From assembly GCF_009497655.1 (NCBI RefSeq), contig NZ_CP023317.1:3005501-3069500 (forward strand): a stretch of DNA of 64,000 nt, read 5' to 3'. The position numbers and the translations under genes were made by a program. The notes beneath the pieces were generated by a model that saw only the letters and a list, made by a program, of their open reading frames with translations, made no database searches and was not told the DNA's origin. This document shows positions 44,811-54,161 of the stretch, piece after piece. The stretch comes from Priestia megaterium. Its GTDB lineage: Bacteria; Bacillota; Bacilli; Bacillales; Bacillaceae_H. Each line of letters starts with the position of its first letter. Positions within the stretch are counted from its first letter, which is position 1.

Positions 44811-45523
44811 AAGAACACGGTTATACTCACTAATCCATTCCACAGCATATGTAAAATCATAGATGGGAAAATAGATTTTGTTCGATAATAAATAATGGCG
44901 AAAACAAGTCCCATGACGGTAGCTGTAATCGGAAAGCCAATATGTAAAAGACCGAATACAAGAGCGGAAACGAAAATGCCCACAAGCACGTGATGGCGTT
45001 TGGTTAAGAAACCACATAAAACACCTCTATAAAGCAGCTCTTCTTTAATAGGCGTGATAACTGCTACACTTATAAAAAATATCCAGCTTGAAAGCAGCGT
45101 TTGATTAAAACTGCCTTGATTTAAATCTTTTTGCTGCTGATCTGCGCTTTCTACGTTTAAAAATGAAAGCATCACGTACTGCACCGCGGCTACAATTAAA
45201 AAGCCTACCACAATATATACATACGTTTTCCCTTCTTTTAATACCGAGACGTTCCACATAGGTTTTAAAAATCTGCGCACAGGTCTATAAAGCACCGCAA
45301 CCCCTAGAAAAAATGCCGCGTCTACAAGCAGAGCATATGGGCCTTCTAATAAAATTCCTGTCATATTTGAACCCATAACTTCATCGTAAATAGCTACTCC
45401 AATTCCGGCTATGATTTGCAGTCCAAAGCCCAACACGATAAATAGAAGCAATGTGAAGTAAGTAAACTCTTTTTTCTTTTTAGGCTTTAAAACCGGTTCT
45501 GAATTTGTTGATAACGTACTCAA
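44807..45523 (-). CDS. CPBP-family intramembrane metalloprotease (Abi/CAAX type)
   Basis: A 238-residue membrane protein with eight hydrophobic segments. The catalytic motifs are KEELLYRGVL (EExxxR) and FGLLHIG (FxxxH). Bacterial members act in signal processing and bacteriocin self-immunity; substrates are unknown here. TTG 45523 is favoured because GGAGG is 8 nt before it; the upstream TTG at 45538 overlaps that site. Confidence 0.85.
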   Translation of the reverse strand: MSTLSTNSEPVLKPKKKKEFTYFTLLLFIVLGFGLQIIAGIGVAIYDEVMGSNMTGILLEGPYALLVDAAFFLGVAVLYRPVRRFLKPMWNVSVLKEGKTYVYIVVGFLIVAAVQYVMLSFLNVESADQQQKDLNQGSFNQTLLSSWIFFISVAVITPIKEELLYRGVLCGFLTKRHHVLVGIFVSALVFGLLHIGFPITATVMGLVFAIIYYRTKSIFPSMILHMLWNGLVSITVFF

Positions 45524-45742
45524 AATAGCAACCTCCAAAAATGATTCTTTCTCTCTAGTGCTCTCAAAATTCTATCATAAACTCAGTTTAATTATGTTAT
45601 TTTTTAGGAAAAAAGTTATATTTTTTCACATTTTATACACAAAGGCAGGGCTTCAAAAAATAAATGCGCTAACCAAATTAGTTGTCAACTTCCTTATATT
45701 TGATTACGCTTGAAGAAATCTTACCGAAAGTGAAGTGAAAAA

Positions 45743-46930
45743 ATGGCAAACATTTTAATGATCAACTTTCCCGCTGAAGGTCACGTAAACCCAACGCTTG
45801 GAATGGTAAAAGCTTTTTCAGACCGAGGTGATACAGTTCATTACATTACGGCCGAGCGTTTTAAAGAGCGCCTTGAAAACGCCGGGGCTATCGTACACAT
45901 TCACCCAGACTTATTAAGCGGTGTATCCATCAAGCCTGAAACTCCTCAAGGAATCAACGCTTTTTTAAACATCCACATCCAAACGTCTTTAGATACGCTG
46001 AAGCTTGTTCATATATTATCAAAAAAAATTGAATTTGATTTTGTGTTTTACGACAAGTTTGGAGCAGGCGAATTAGTGCGTGATTATTTGCGGATCCCTG
46101 GCATTGTATCATCTGCTTCTTTTTTAATGCCGAAAGACCGCTTAGCAATGATGCCTCTTCATCCTGATTCAGACGTTCCATTTCAGCCGGATGAACAAGC
46201 TCAGTACGGGCTCAGCCTGCTTAAAAATCAGTTTGGCATAGAGCCTAAAAATCTGCTTCAATTTATGAACAATGAAGGCGAATTAACGGTCGTGTACACA
46301 AGCCGCTTTTTCCAGCCGCTTCATGAACATTTTGATGACTCGTGTTTATTTATTGGGCCAAGCTTTCCAAAGCGTCACCGCTCTCATGATTTTCCGTTAG
46401 AAAAGCTGAAAGACGAAAAAGTTCTTTATATTTCAATGGGAACGGTACTTCATGACGTAGAAGGCTTTTTCAACCTTTGCATCGACGCATTTAGCGATTT
46501 TGATGGAAAAGTTGTGATTGCAGCAGGAGACCGGGCCGATTTTAAAAGAATTAAAAAAGCGCCAGAGCATTTTATTATTTTGCCCTATGTTCCTCAGCTT
46601 GACGTGTTAAAAGAAGCGGACGTTTTTATCACGCACGGAGGCATGAACAGCGTAAACGAAGCTATTCATTTTAACGTACCGTTAGTCGTTTTACCTCATG
46701 GCAAAGATCAGCCGATCGTTGCTCAAAGGCTCGTGGAACTAAACGCTGGTTATCGCTTAGCAAAAGAAACGGTAAATGCCTCTCTTTTAAGAAGTGCCGT
46801 TGACGAAGTTGTCCGCGACGATTCCTATAAAAAAGGAATTAAAGAAATCAACGTAAGTTTCCAGCAGGCATCTGGACCGGTTGCAGCAGCCGAGCAAATT
46901 ATCAATCACGTAGTGAAGCAACATTCATAA
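45743..46930 (+). CDS. Macrolide-type UDP-glycosyltransferase (GT1, YojK/YjiC-like)
   Basis: A 395-residue GT-B enzyme. The N-terminal acceptor domain begins MANILMINFPAEGHVNPTLG, with the catalytic His in EGHVNP, and the C-terminal donor domain carries THGGMNSVNEAIHFNVPLVV, the UDP-binding block, and HGKDQPIVAQR. Bacillus relatives glucosylate flavonoids, macrolides and other small molecules. No antibiotic cluster is near. The start lies after GAAGTGAAAAA. Confidence 0.9.
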   Translation: MANILMINFPAEGHVNPTLGMVKAFSDRGDTVHYITAERFKERLENAGAIVHIHPDLLSGVSIKPETPQGINAFLNIHIQTSLDTLKLVHILSKKIEFDFVFYDKFGAGELVRDYLRIPGIVSSASFLMPKDRLAMMPLHPDSDVPFQPDEQAQYGLSLLKNQFGIEPKNLLQFMNNEGELTVVYTSRFFQPLHEHFDDSCLFIGPSFPKRHRSHDFPLEKLKDEKVLYISMGTVLHDVEGFFNLCIDAFSDFDGKVVIAAGDRADFKRIKKAPEHFIILPYVPQLDVLKEADVFITHGGMNSVNEAIHFNVPLVVLPHGKDQPIVAQRLVELNAGYRLAKETVNASLLRSAVDEVVRDDSYKKGIKEINVSFQQASGPVAAAEQIINHVVKQHS

Positions 46931-46962
46931 AGAAAAGGTGCACTGATGTGCACCTTTTCTTT
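46929..46962 (+). terminator. Terminator of the glycosyltransferase gene
   Basis: AAAGAAAAGGTGCAC / GTGCACCTTTTCTTT 15-bp stem, 4-nt loop. Confidence 0.92.
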
Positions 46963-47176
46963 ATAAAAACAGCCATGTACAAACTGTATATATGCCGATG
47001 ATTAGTAAACTGACGACTGTAAGGAAAATCATTGCACATCCAGCTACAATAAGTTTATCAGCTCATTTGGATACGTAACGAGCAAAGCGTGCAGGTTGTC
47101 TCTCACTTCCCCAAGTTCTCTTCTTTGATATCTCGTTGAGTATTTTGGCTTGTTTTTTTGATACTACATAGCTCAT
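46961..47176 (-). pseudogene. Small membrane protein gene interrupted by in-frame TGA
   Basis: ATG 47174-47176, with GGAGAGGCTT before it, opens a frame MSYVVSKKQAKILNEISKKR that runs to RYVSK, hits TGA at 47063-47065, and continues in the same frame as ADKLIVAGCAMIFLTVVSLL with a clear membrane helix to TAA 46961-46963. Without the stop it would be a 71-residue protein with one C-terminal helix. One base change (CGA or TGG to TGA) explains it. No ribosome site precedes a restart codon. Confidence 0.6.
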
Positions 47177-47256
47177 AAGCCTCTCCTTTTTAGGTGTTTA
47201 TGCTCATCTTAACAAGGGTACAATGAACTATAATTGATTTTCGAAGGGGCTCGTTT

Positions 47257-47535
47257 ATGAACAATGATCTTTTACTCATTCAAGAGATAAAAAACCGAAA
47301 GAAAGAAGCACTTCATCAGCTTTACAATCGATATGAAACGCTTTTGTATCGTCTTGTCTATTCAGCAGTAAAAGATCCACATGCTTGCGAAAGCATCTTA
47401 ACAGAGCTATTCAAAGAAATTTGGCATTCCCCTGATCTTTTGGTCAAAGAACGTACTCTTTCTCTTTCCTTGTGCAAGCAGTGTGTAAAAAATATAAAAA
47501 AGCACAGCCAGAACTCAGAGAAGATTTCGTCGTAA
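47257..47535 (+). CDS. Sigma-70 region-2-like protein lacking region 4
   Basis: A 92-residue protein whose central part, EALHQLYNRYETLLYRLVYS followed by a helix with LTELFKEIWHSP, is the region-2 pattern of ECF sigma factors. It stops at about the end of region 2, and no region-4 gene follows. Truncated sigma-like proteins act as split sigma factors (as YvrI/YvrHa) or as remnants. AAGGGG precedes ATG. Function is inferred only. Confidence 0.7.
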   Translation: MNNDLLLIQEIKNRKKEALHQLYNRYETLLYRLVYSAVKDPHACESILTELFKEIWHSPDLLVKERTLSLSLCKQCVKNIKKHSQNSEKISS

Positions 47536-47556
47536 ATCATTTTTTTGCTGTACATA

Positions 47557-47874
47557 CTATGAATACAAATCCATATGACTGAAATAATCGAAAATATGAT
47601 GTAAATCTGTAATCTTTATGCTATGAGTGCTGTAAGCAACGATTATTTCAGCCAGCATAAGAACAAACAAAATGGCCAATAGCACCTTAACAAGCGGAAA
47701 TTGTCGGAACTGAGGAGAAAAAAGCAGCTTACTGACTGTATACAAAAACAGCAGGATAAAGTAAATCATCATGGCATTGGTCGCCTGAAGGGGCACATTC
47801 CAGACAAATATGTACACGCTGAATGTCAAAATTAAAATAAACGACATTTCTTTCCCGCTAAAAAAATCACTCAT
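47557..47874 (-). CDS. Small three-helix membrane protein
   Basis: A 105-residue protein with three membrane helices (about 10-27, 32-50, 61-80) after MSDFFSGKEMSFILI. AAAAGGTG precedes ATG 47874, so the upstream in-frame ATGs are rejected. It is convergent with the sigma-like gene. No family recognised. Confidence 0.62.
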   Translation of the reverse strand: MSDFFSGKEMSFILILTFSVYIFVWNVPLQATNAMMIYFILLFLYTVSKLLFSPQFRQFPLVKVLLAILFVLMLAEIIVAYSTHSIKITDLHHIFDYFSHMDLYS

Positions 47875-48080
47875 TGCGTAACACCTTTTCTTGTTCATGA
47901 ATGAATAAGAAATTATAAACTCACGAAACATTAACGTTATTTTTACAACAGTATACACGATTTTCCTGTTAATTTCTATATACCGGTGTATATACGGAGC
48001 TGCTTTTAGCGGATTGGCGTCATGTTTTTGAGTGCAATGGGTTATAGTAACAGGGAAAGCTCATAAAGGAGGTATGGATA

Positions 48081-48200
48081 ATGGAAAACACAAATCAATT
48101 TGTTCAAAAGCTGAACGACAATCAAGAAAAGCAGCGTAAAAATAAGCAGGGTCAAGCTACTGGCCACCCGGAGAAAAAACTTCCTAACAAACAGCATTAA
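48081..48200 (+). CDS. DUF4023 family small protein
   Basis: A 39-residue hydrophilic protein, MENTNQFVQKLNDNQEKQRK continuing to EKKLPNKQH. The motif MENT-x2-FV-x-KL at the start and EKKLPNKQH at the end is that of the DUF4023 family of spore formers. AAAGGAGG precedes ATG 48081 and a terminator follows. Function unknown. Confidence 0.78.
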   Translation: MENTNQFVQKLNDNQEKQRKNKQGQATGHPEKKLPNKQH

Positions 48201-48207
48201 TATTGTA

Positions 48208-48239
48208 AAAGCTGGCTGTCAAAACAGCCGGCTTTTTTT
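48208..48239 (+). terminator. Terminator of DUF4023 gene
   Basis: AAAGCTGGCTGT / ACAGCCGGCTTT stem, 4-nt loop, then TTTT. Confidence 0.9.
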
Positions 48240-48358
48240 GTGATCATTTTTCGGAAGTCGAAATGTTTGAAGATAAAACAAATCCCCTGTTACAATAAAC
48301 TGAACCCGCTGCAAAAACGTTCGCAGCTATACTTTCCTCTTAAGGAGCTGAATATAAA

Positions 48359-49414
48359 ATGAGTAAATTTGAAAAATTATTCCAACCAACAAACATTGAA
48401 GCATTTGATTTACACACTCGTACAGCAATGGCACCGATGACACGATGCTTTGCTGATCCAGAGACAGGCGTAGTCGGTCAAGACGTTGTAGACTACTACC
48501 GCCGCCGCGCAAAGGATGGTATTGGCTTAATTATTAGTGAAGGAATTGTTATTAGCGAACGCGCAAAAGGAAATCCTGGCGTTCCCGGTATCTATACACA
48601 GGAACAAATTGATTCATGGAAGCCTGTAACAGAAGCTGTTCATGAAGAAGGCGGCACGATTATTGCTCAAATTTGGCACGTTGGCCGCTTGAGTCATCCT
48701 GAGTTAATCAATGGACATAAACCTCAGGCACCTTCTGCTATTGCAGCACAAGGTCAAGTGCCTCGTTTCCGCAAGCCGTACGAAGAGCCTGAAGAAATGT
48801 CAAAAGAAGATATTAAAGAAGTTGTAGGACAGTACGCTCAAGCAGCTAAAAATGCCATTGAAGCAGGCTTTGACGGCGTTGAAATTCACGGTGCTCACGG
48901 CTATTTAATTGATCAATTTAATTCAGACTGGTCTAACAAACGCACGGATGAATACGGAGGCGACCTTGCACAACGATTAACGTTTATGAAAGAAGTGATT
49001 TCTGCTGTTATTGACGCTATCGGAAAAGAACGAGTTGTGATTCGCTTCTCTCCTCATAAGCTTGATAAACCAGACTATCGCTGGGATGATACCGAAAAAG
49101 CCATTCAAACGTATACAGAAGCTTTTAAAGAAACAGGCATTGAGATTATTCACCCGTCTATGCTTGATTTTTACGAAGATGTCCAAAACGGCCAAAACCT
49201 TTATGAAATCACGCGTAAGTACTGGGATGGACCGATTATCGGCGTGGGTGATTTAACGCCTGAATCAGCTGAAAAAGCGCTTCAAGCCGGCTGGATCGAC
49301 GTAGCTGCTATTGGCCGCCCGCTAATTTCAAATCCTGATTATTTACACCGCATTAAAAACGATGATGCTCTTGTCGAATACGATGCTAAAAAACATTTAC
49401 CAGAGCTTATCTAA
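48359..49414 (+). CDS. NADH:flavin oxidoreductase, old yellow enzyme family
   Basis: A 351-residue FMN TIM-barrel enzyme: AMAPMTRCF near the start, AQIWHVGRLSHPE, GVEIHGAHGYLIDQFNSDWS, and SPHKLDKPDYRW, with AIGRPLISNPD at the end. OYEs reduce activated C=C bonds; the Cys in TRCF tunes flavin potential. AAGGAGC precedes the ATG. No dedicated operon. Confidence 0.93.
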   Translation: MSKFEKLFQPTNIEAFDLHTRTAMAPMTRCFADPETGVVGQDVVDYYRRRAKDGIGLIISEGIVISERAKGNPGVPGIYTQEQIDSWKPVTEAVHEEGGTIIAQIWHVGRLSHPELINGHKPQAPSAIAAQGQVPRFRKPYEEPEEMSKEDIKEVVGQYAQAAKNAIEAGFDGVEIHGAHGYLIDQFNSDWSNKRTDEYGGDLAQRLTFMKEVISAVIDAIGKERVVIRFSPHKLDKPDYRWDDTEKAIQTYTEAFKETGIEIIHPSMLDFYEDVQNGQNLYEITRKYWDGPIIGVGDLTPESAEKALQAGWIDVAAIGRPLISNPDYLHRIKNDDALVEYDAKKHLPELI

Positions 49415-49551
49415 AAAAAGCTGAAACAAAAATATTTTAGCTCAAATGAAAAACGAACCACTGATCAGCATGTTTAATCAGTGGTTCGTTTTTTTGTTAT
49501 GGTGAATGTAGTTTCATCTGTTTCGTTACGCTACGTCTCAACCTCTTTTTT
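49415..49551. repeat. Dispersed terminator element, copy D (divergent stem)
   Basis: Left arm AAAAAAGCTGAAACAAAAATA, stem AACGAACCACTGAT / ATCAGTGGTTCGTT (49450-49492), right arm CTACGTCTCAACCTCTTTTTT (49531-49551). The end arms resemble copies A-C, but the central stem is different. It lies between convergent genes. Confidence 0.65.
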
Positions 49552-50272
49552 ATTCATTAACGTATGACTGAACTTCTTGTTTCCAAACAGCATAGCCTTG
49601 GCCTTTTAAATGAAGACCATCCACCGTGAAACTACTTTTTAACTGATTGTTTTTGGATACTTTCGAATACAGGTCAATGTAAGAAGCATTATGTTTCTTA
49701 GCGAGACGCTCTACATAGTTGTTTAATGCGATAACATCTTTATTGTCCACTGCGTCGCCGCATTTTTTATTGTTGACGGGCAGTACACTTTGAATATAGA
49801 CTTTTGTATCCGGTGATTCTTTATGAATACGCTCAAGAATTTCAGCGTAATTGGCTTTGGTTTTTTTTACAGATTTTTGCTCATTTAAATCGTTAATGCC
49901 AATCATTAAGAAAATCTTTTTTGGTTTAGCATCTGTAATGCTTTTTAAACGATGCAATACCCCTTCAGTTGTATCATCGGCTACGCCTCGATTGACAATC
50001 TGCTTATTATGAAAAAGTTCGCTCCACTCAGAGCGCTGGGTAATGCTATCACCGAGAAATACGATGGACTCTTTAGGAATACTTAATTGCTTGAACAAAG
50101 TACTCCGTTCAATGTAATAAGGATTGTCTCTATAGCTTTGCTTAGACGAACCCTTAGATGACAGCGGATTTTTCATCGCGCTGCTGCTTGTTGCATAAAA
50201 AGCAAAAACACCTATGAAAAGGACATTTAAAATAATGGAACTGATAAATACAACTTTCTTTGTTGAACTCAC
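49550..50272 (-). CDS. SGNH/GDSL-family hydrolase, membrane-anchored
   Basis: A 240-residue protein with an N-terminal membrane anchor (KVVFISSIILNVLFIGVFAF), then the SGNH domain: FLGDSIT (nucleophile Ser), GVADDTTEG, MIGINDLNE (oxyanion Asn) and VDGLHLKGQGY (catalytic Asp and His). Such extracellular hydrolases remove acyl groups from envelope polymers. GTG 50272 with CAGGAG upstream is chosen over the in-frame start about 100 bp earlier. Confidence 0.86.
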   Translation of the reverse strand: MSSTKKVVFISSIILNVLFIGVFAFYATSSSAMKNPLSSKGSSKQSYRDNPYYIERSTLFKQLSIPKESIVFLGDSITQRSEWSELFHNKQIVNRGVADDTTEGVLHRLKSITDAKPKKIFLMIGINDLNEQKSVKKTKANYAEILERIHKESPDTKVYIQSVLPVNNKKCGDAVDNKDVIALNNYVERLAKKHNASYIDLYSKVSKNNQLKSSFTVDGLHLKGQGYAVWKQEVQSYVNE

Positions 50273-50401
50273 GAAAACGACACTCCTGTACTTTGTATGG
50301 TTTTTAGATAACTCTACGATGATATAGTAAAGCTTCCTGTTAACACTCTTTCCCTCCATACAAGACATTTAATCATTTTTTGTAAATAATGATTTTACAT
50401 A

Positions 50402-50437
50402 AAAAAGAAGCGGCGCTCGAAAGCGCCGCTTCTTTTT
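50402..50437 (-). terminator. Terminator of the SwrC operon
   Basis: AAAAAGAAGCGGCGCT / AGCGCCGCTTCTTTTT 16-bp stem, 4-nt loop, about 80 bp after the swrC stop. Confidence 0.9.
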
Positions 50438-50517
50438 CTATAATATAAGGGGTTAAAACGTACTTTTATTATAACATATAGTCTATGGTCATATTTTCCT
50501 CTATTAGAAAATAGTTC

Positions 50518-53500
50518 TTATGTCGTTTCTTTTTCCAGCTGTTTTTCTCTTTTTACTTGTCTTGCGAAGAAGAGTTCGTATACAACTGGAATAATAATTA
50601 AAGTAAGAAGAGTAGATGACGTAAGTCCTCCAATTACCGTGATGGCTAAGCCTTTTGAAATCAGCGTTCCGCTTGACGTAGTAAGCGCCAGCGGGATTAA
50701 AGCAGCAATGGTAGCAAACGCCGTCATTAAAATTGGACGCAATCGCGTTTTCCCAGCTTCAATAAGGGCTTCGCGGATTGTCATGCCTTTTTGTTCACGA
50801 TTTTGGGTAATTCGATCTACAAGCACAATCGCGTTTGTTGTAACGATTCCAATCAGCATTAAGAATCCAATCATGACGCTGACAGACAGCGGTTCTTTTG
50901 CAATGACAAGACCAACTAACGAACCGATTGGCACAAAAATGAGTGACGATAAAATGATAAATGGAATACGCGCTTTTCCAAACGTAACGAGCATTGTTAA
51001 ATACACAAGGCCGATTGCTGTTAAAATGGCTAGACCTAGAGATTGGAAGACTTCTACTGTCTCGTCGCTTCCGCCTCCTCCATCCAAGCTCACATCTTTC
51101 GGCAAGTCTAGCTTTTTCACTCCATCTACAACATCTTTGGTCACAGCTTGAACATCATCGCCTTTGATGTCTGCTTCTACTCGCGCAAATACTTTACCGT
51201 CGAGCTTTTGAATAGAAGTGAACGTATCAATTGTACGAACGTCAGCGATATCTTTTACTAACACAGGCCCTCTCTCTGTAAACACTTGCAGGTCTTTAAT
51301 TTCTTTTACTGAGGCAAGGTCTTTATCGTACGAAAGCTGAACCGCTCGTTTTGTATTATCCAATTTTAAGTCTCCAACCGATACCGGTTTGGTTTGATCA
51401 GAGATTGTACCGAGCAGCTGAAATCCAGATACCCCGTACTCTGCGGCTTTATCAGGATCTACTTCTACTACAAGCTGCTTTTGCTTATCTGAGAAGTTAT
51501 TTGTTACATATTTAAGACGTTTGTCTTTGTTTAAGTGGTTTTCCACTTGCTTAGCTGCCTTTTGCAAGTCATCTAAATTAGAAGAATATAAATCAACCGT
51601 CACGTTATTATTTGTAGGCGGCCCTCCTGTTGATGCTTCTTGCACATTAACTGTTGCTTTCGGTGATTCTTCTTTCGTGATGCTTTCCATTTTCTTTTGA
51701 ACTTTATCAATAAACGTATCGACATTCACGCCTTCTTTTACATTCAAGAAATAGCCAACTTGGTTCGGACGTTTTACACCTGTTGAAAAGTCACGTGATC
51801 CAACTTCCGTTGTCACGTCTGAAATTTCGTTTTGGTCCGCAAACATCTTTTCAATTTTTAAGGATACATCGTTTGTTTTTTCAAGGGACGTAGATGCCGG
51901 TAATTGAACGTTGGCTTGAAGCATTTTTTGTTCTTCATTTGGAATAAACGTAAAGCCAAGTGAAGGAACAAGCGCAAATGATCCAAACAGTAAAATAAAG
52001 GATAAAATCAAAATTTTGATTTTATGATTAAGCGACCATGCAATCGCTTTTGCATACCCGCGCTGCAGCTTTCCTTCTTTTTCTTCAGGCGGTACTTTTT
52101 TAAATGCAAACTTTGCGAGAATCGGCACGATTGTAATCGCTACAAGAAGAGATGCTAACAGTGAAAAAACAACTGTTAAGGCAAACGGCAAGAAGAACTC
52201 TCCTGTAATTCCTCCTACAAAGCCGATTGGCAAGAATACGACAACCGTTGTAATCGTAGACGAGGTAATCGCTTTTAAAATCTCTTTTGTGGACGATTCG
52301 ACAAGCTCATTGCTCATGCCTTCTTCTGAACGGCGAACGCGTCTGAAAATGTTCTCAATCACAACAATACTGTCATCTACTACGCGCCCAACGGCTACAG
52401 CCATTCCACCTAGTGTCATAATATTAAGCGAAATATCAAGCTGGTTTAAGAAAATAGCTGATACTAACAGCGATAATGGAATCGATATAATCGCAATGAT
52501 TGTCGCACGGAAGTTACGCAAGAAAATCAGCACGGCGAGTGACGCAAATAATGCCCCGAGCAATCCTTCGCGTACTAATGTTTCAACAGACTTTTCAATG
52601 CCGTCAGCTGAGTCAAAGCCAATTGCGTAGTCTAACTGATCGTCATATTTTTTCAAAATCTTCATCGTTTCGTTGGCCACTTCAACCGTATTAGCGTCTT
52701 GCTTTTTTGTGATGGCCATCGACAGCGCATCTTTGCCGTCATAGCGTGTATATTCGCCTTGTTCTGTTACGGCTTCGACTTTGGCAATATCGCCAAGTTT
52801 CACAGGCTGTGCTTCAGGGTTCATCGTGGATTTCAGCTGGATTTTCTTTAATGCATCGATCGTGGCAACTTTTTCTTCTACTCGCACTGGAATTTGAAGC
52901 TCTTTTCCGTTTAATGTTCCTGCTGGGAAGGAAACGGCTTTTTGATTAATTTGTTCTTTCATCCCATCAAGCGTTAAACCAGCTTGAGCTGCTTTTTCTT
53001 TATCGACCGTAATTTGTAAAAGGTCCTCTTTCACACCGCCAACTGAGACGGAGTTAATACCTTGAATTTTATTCAATTCAGGAATCACTTCATCGTTTAA
53101 TACTTTTTCAAGATTTGCATCATCTTTTGCAAACAGTGAAATGTTGAAAATAGGGAAGGAACCAAATGAAAAACGGTTTACGTCTACATTTGATGACTCT
53201 GGCAAATCTAATTCTTTTATCGACGAGTTAATTTGTTGTTCAACTTTATCTAAATCCGTATTAAACGGGAATTCTAAATTAATAATACCGACGTTTTCAT
53301 ATGATACGCTTTGTACGCTTTTAACGCCTTCAATTCCTTTTACTTGGTCTTCGATTTTCGACGTGACACTTTCATTTACGTCATCAGGAGAAGCCCCAGG
53401 ATACGTTGCTTCAATAGACAGCTGCGGAAATTCGATATTCGGCAGTAAATCAATTTTTAGTTTTGAAAATGAATATAGCCCCGCTAAAATAAGTAAAAAT

Positions 53501-53556
53501 GAAACGATAAACACAGCTACCGCATTTTTTAAACTAAATCTCGTCAAAAAATTCAT
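50518..53556 (-). CDS. swrC: RND-family efflux transporter (SwrC-like)
   Basis: A 1012-residue inner-membrane RND pump with two 6-helix bundles and two large extracytoplasmic loops. The proton relay region is GGMAVAVGRVVDDSIVVIEN, with the two Asp residues, and the second half carries GIVTTNAIVLVDR. It resembles B. subtilis SwrC (YerP), which gives surfactin self-resistance. It lies after a TetR gene and a 150-residue protein and is followed by a strong terminator. GGAGG precedes ATG. Confidence 0.9.
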   Translation of the reverse strand: MNFLTRFSLKNAVAVFIVSFLLILAGLYSFSKLKIDLLPNIEFPQLSIEATYPGASPDDVNESVTSKIEDQVKGIEGVKSVQSVSYENVGIINLEFPFNTDLDKVEQQINSSIKELDLPESSNVDVNRFSFGSFPIFNISLFAKDDANLEKVLNDEVIPELNKIQGINSVSVGGVKEDLLQITVDKEKAAQAGLTLDGMKEQINQKAVSFPAGTLNGKELQIPVRVEEKVATIDALKKIQLKSTMNPEAQPVKLGDIAKVEAVTEQGEYTRYDGKDALSMAITKKQDANTVEVANETMKILKKYDDQLDYAIGFDSADGIEKSVETLVREGLLGALFASLAVLIFLRNFRATIIAIISIPLSLLVSAIFLNQLDISLNIMTLGGMAVAVGRVVDDSIVVIENIFRRVRRSEEGMSNELVESSTKEILKAITSSTITTVVVFLPIGFVGGITGEFFLPFALTVVFSLLASLLVAITIVPILAKFAFKKVPPEEKEGKLQRGYAKAIAWSLNHKIKILILSFILLFGSFALVPSLGFTFIPNEEQKMLQANVQLPASTSLEKTNDVSLKIEKMFADQNEISDVTTEVGSRDFSTGVKRPNQVGYFLNVKEGVNVDTFIDKVQKKMESITKEESPKATVNVQEASTGGPPTNNNVTVDLYSSNLDDLQKAAKQVENHLNKDKRLKYVTNNFSDKQKQLVVEVDPDKAAEYGVSGFQLLGTISDQTKPVSVGDLKLDNTKRAVQLSYDKDLASVKEIKDLQVFTERGPVLVKDIADVRTIDTFTSIQKLDGKVFARVEADIKGDDVQAVTKDVVDGVKKLDLPKDVSLDGGGGSDETVEVFQSLGLAILTAIGLVYLTMLVTFGKARIPFIILSSLIFVPIGSLVGLVIAKEPLSVSVMIGFLMLIGIVTTNAIVLVDRITQNREQKGMTIREALIEAGKTRLRPILMTAFATIAALIPLALTTSSGTLISKGLAITVIGGLTSSTLLTLIIIPVVYELFFARQVKREKQLEKETT

Positions 53557-53678
53557 CTTTTTCCTCCGTTACGTAACTAAGTTATTTGAGAAGCCTTCAT
53601 CCTTTAATAGCTGCAGACCCGTTTTATTTTTTTAAACAATTTTAGAGTACCCATGGGTCAGTTTTTCGTAAAAAAAAC

Positions 53679-54131
53679 TCACCTCCTTTCATGTGCTGAT
53701 GAACTGTCTATACAAACTGAAATTTGATGGTCGCACGCTCCCCCTGGAAGCGAGATAAAGGAAAAGCCGTCTTGACCATATAAATCCCAGCCTTCAAAAA
53801 ACGAGCTGTCATGAAACATATCTAGCGCATACCCGTTAGAAAACGCAATTCGAAGTATACCGATATCTTCATACCACTGTATAGAGAGAATGCGCTGGCC
53901 AAGCAGCAGCGCTTCGACTTGCTGACGCTGCTCAGCGGAATGTAGCGATTTCCAGTCTGCTTGACCAAGCAAGATGCTGCGTTTGTTTTTTAGTCTCCAT
54001 GGACATTCTGCCACAAGTCCGCCTTTACTAAATCCAAGAGAAAACGGCAGGGTGTTGTCTGTGTTTACCTTGGTAACGGTTTGTTCTTGAAAATATGAAA
54101 AATTAATTACTGTGCTGCTGTTATTCATCAT
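53679..54131 (-). CDS. Uncharacterised protein between TetR and SwrC
   Basis: A 150-residue cytoplasmic protein with LSIQWYEDIGILRIAFSNGY and YALDMFHDSSFFEGWDLYG, beta-rich in the second half. It starts 30 bp after the TetR stop and ends 122 bp before swrC, so it is probably in the same operon. GGAGGGATATG precedes ATG. I do not recognise the family. Confidence 0.68.
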   Translation of the reverse strand: MMNNSSTVINFSYFQEQTVTKVNTDNTLPFSLGFSKGGLVAECPWRLKNKRSILLGQADWKSLHSAEQRQQVEALLLGQRILSIQWYEDIGILRIAFSNGYALDMFHDSSFFEGWDLYGQDGFSFISLPGGACDHQISVCIDSSSAHERR

Positions 54132-54161
54132 ATCCCTCCATTATCAACCAGTACCGACGAG

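Noticed and set aside
50639-51151. 170-residue plus-strand frame inside swrC
   Set aside because: It is antisense to a well-conserved RND pump and has no known domain.
53141-53635. 164-residue plus-strand frame across the swrC start
   Set aside because: It is antisense to the conserved N-terminus of SwrC and lacks a ribosome site.
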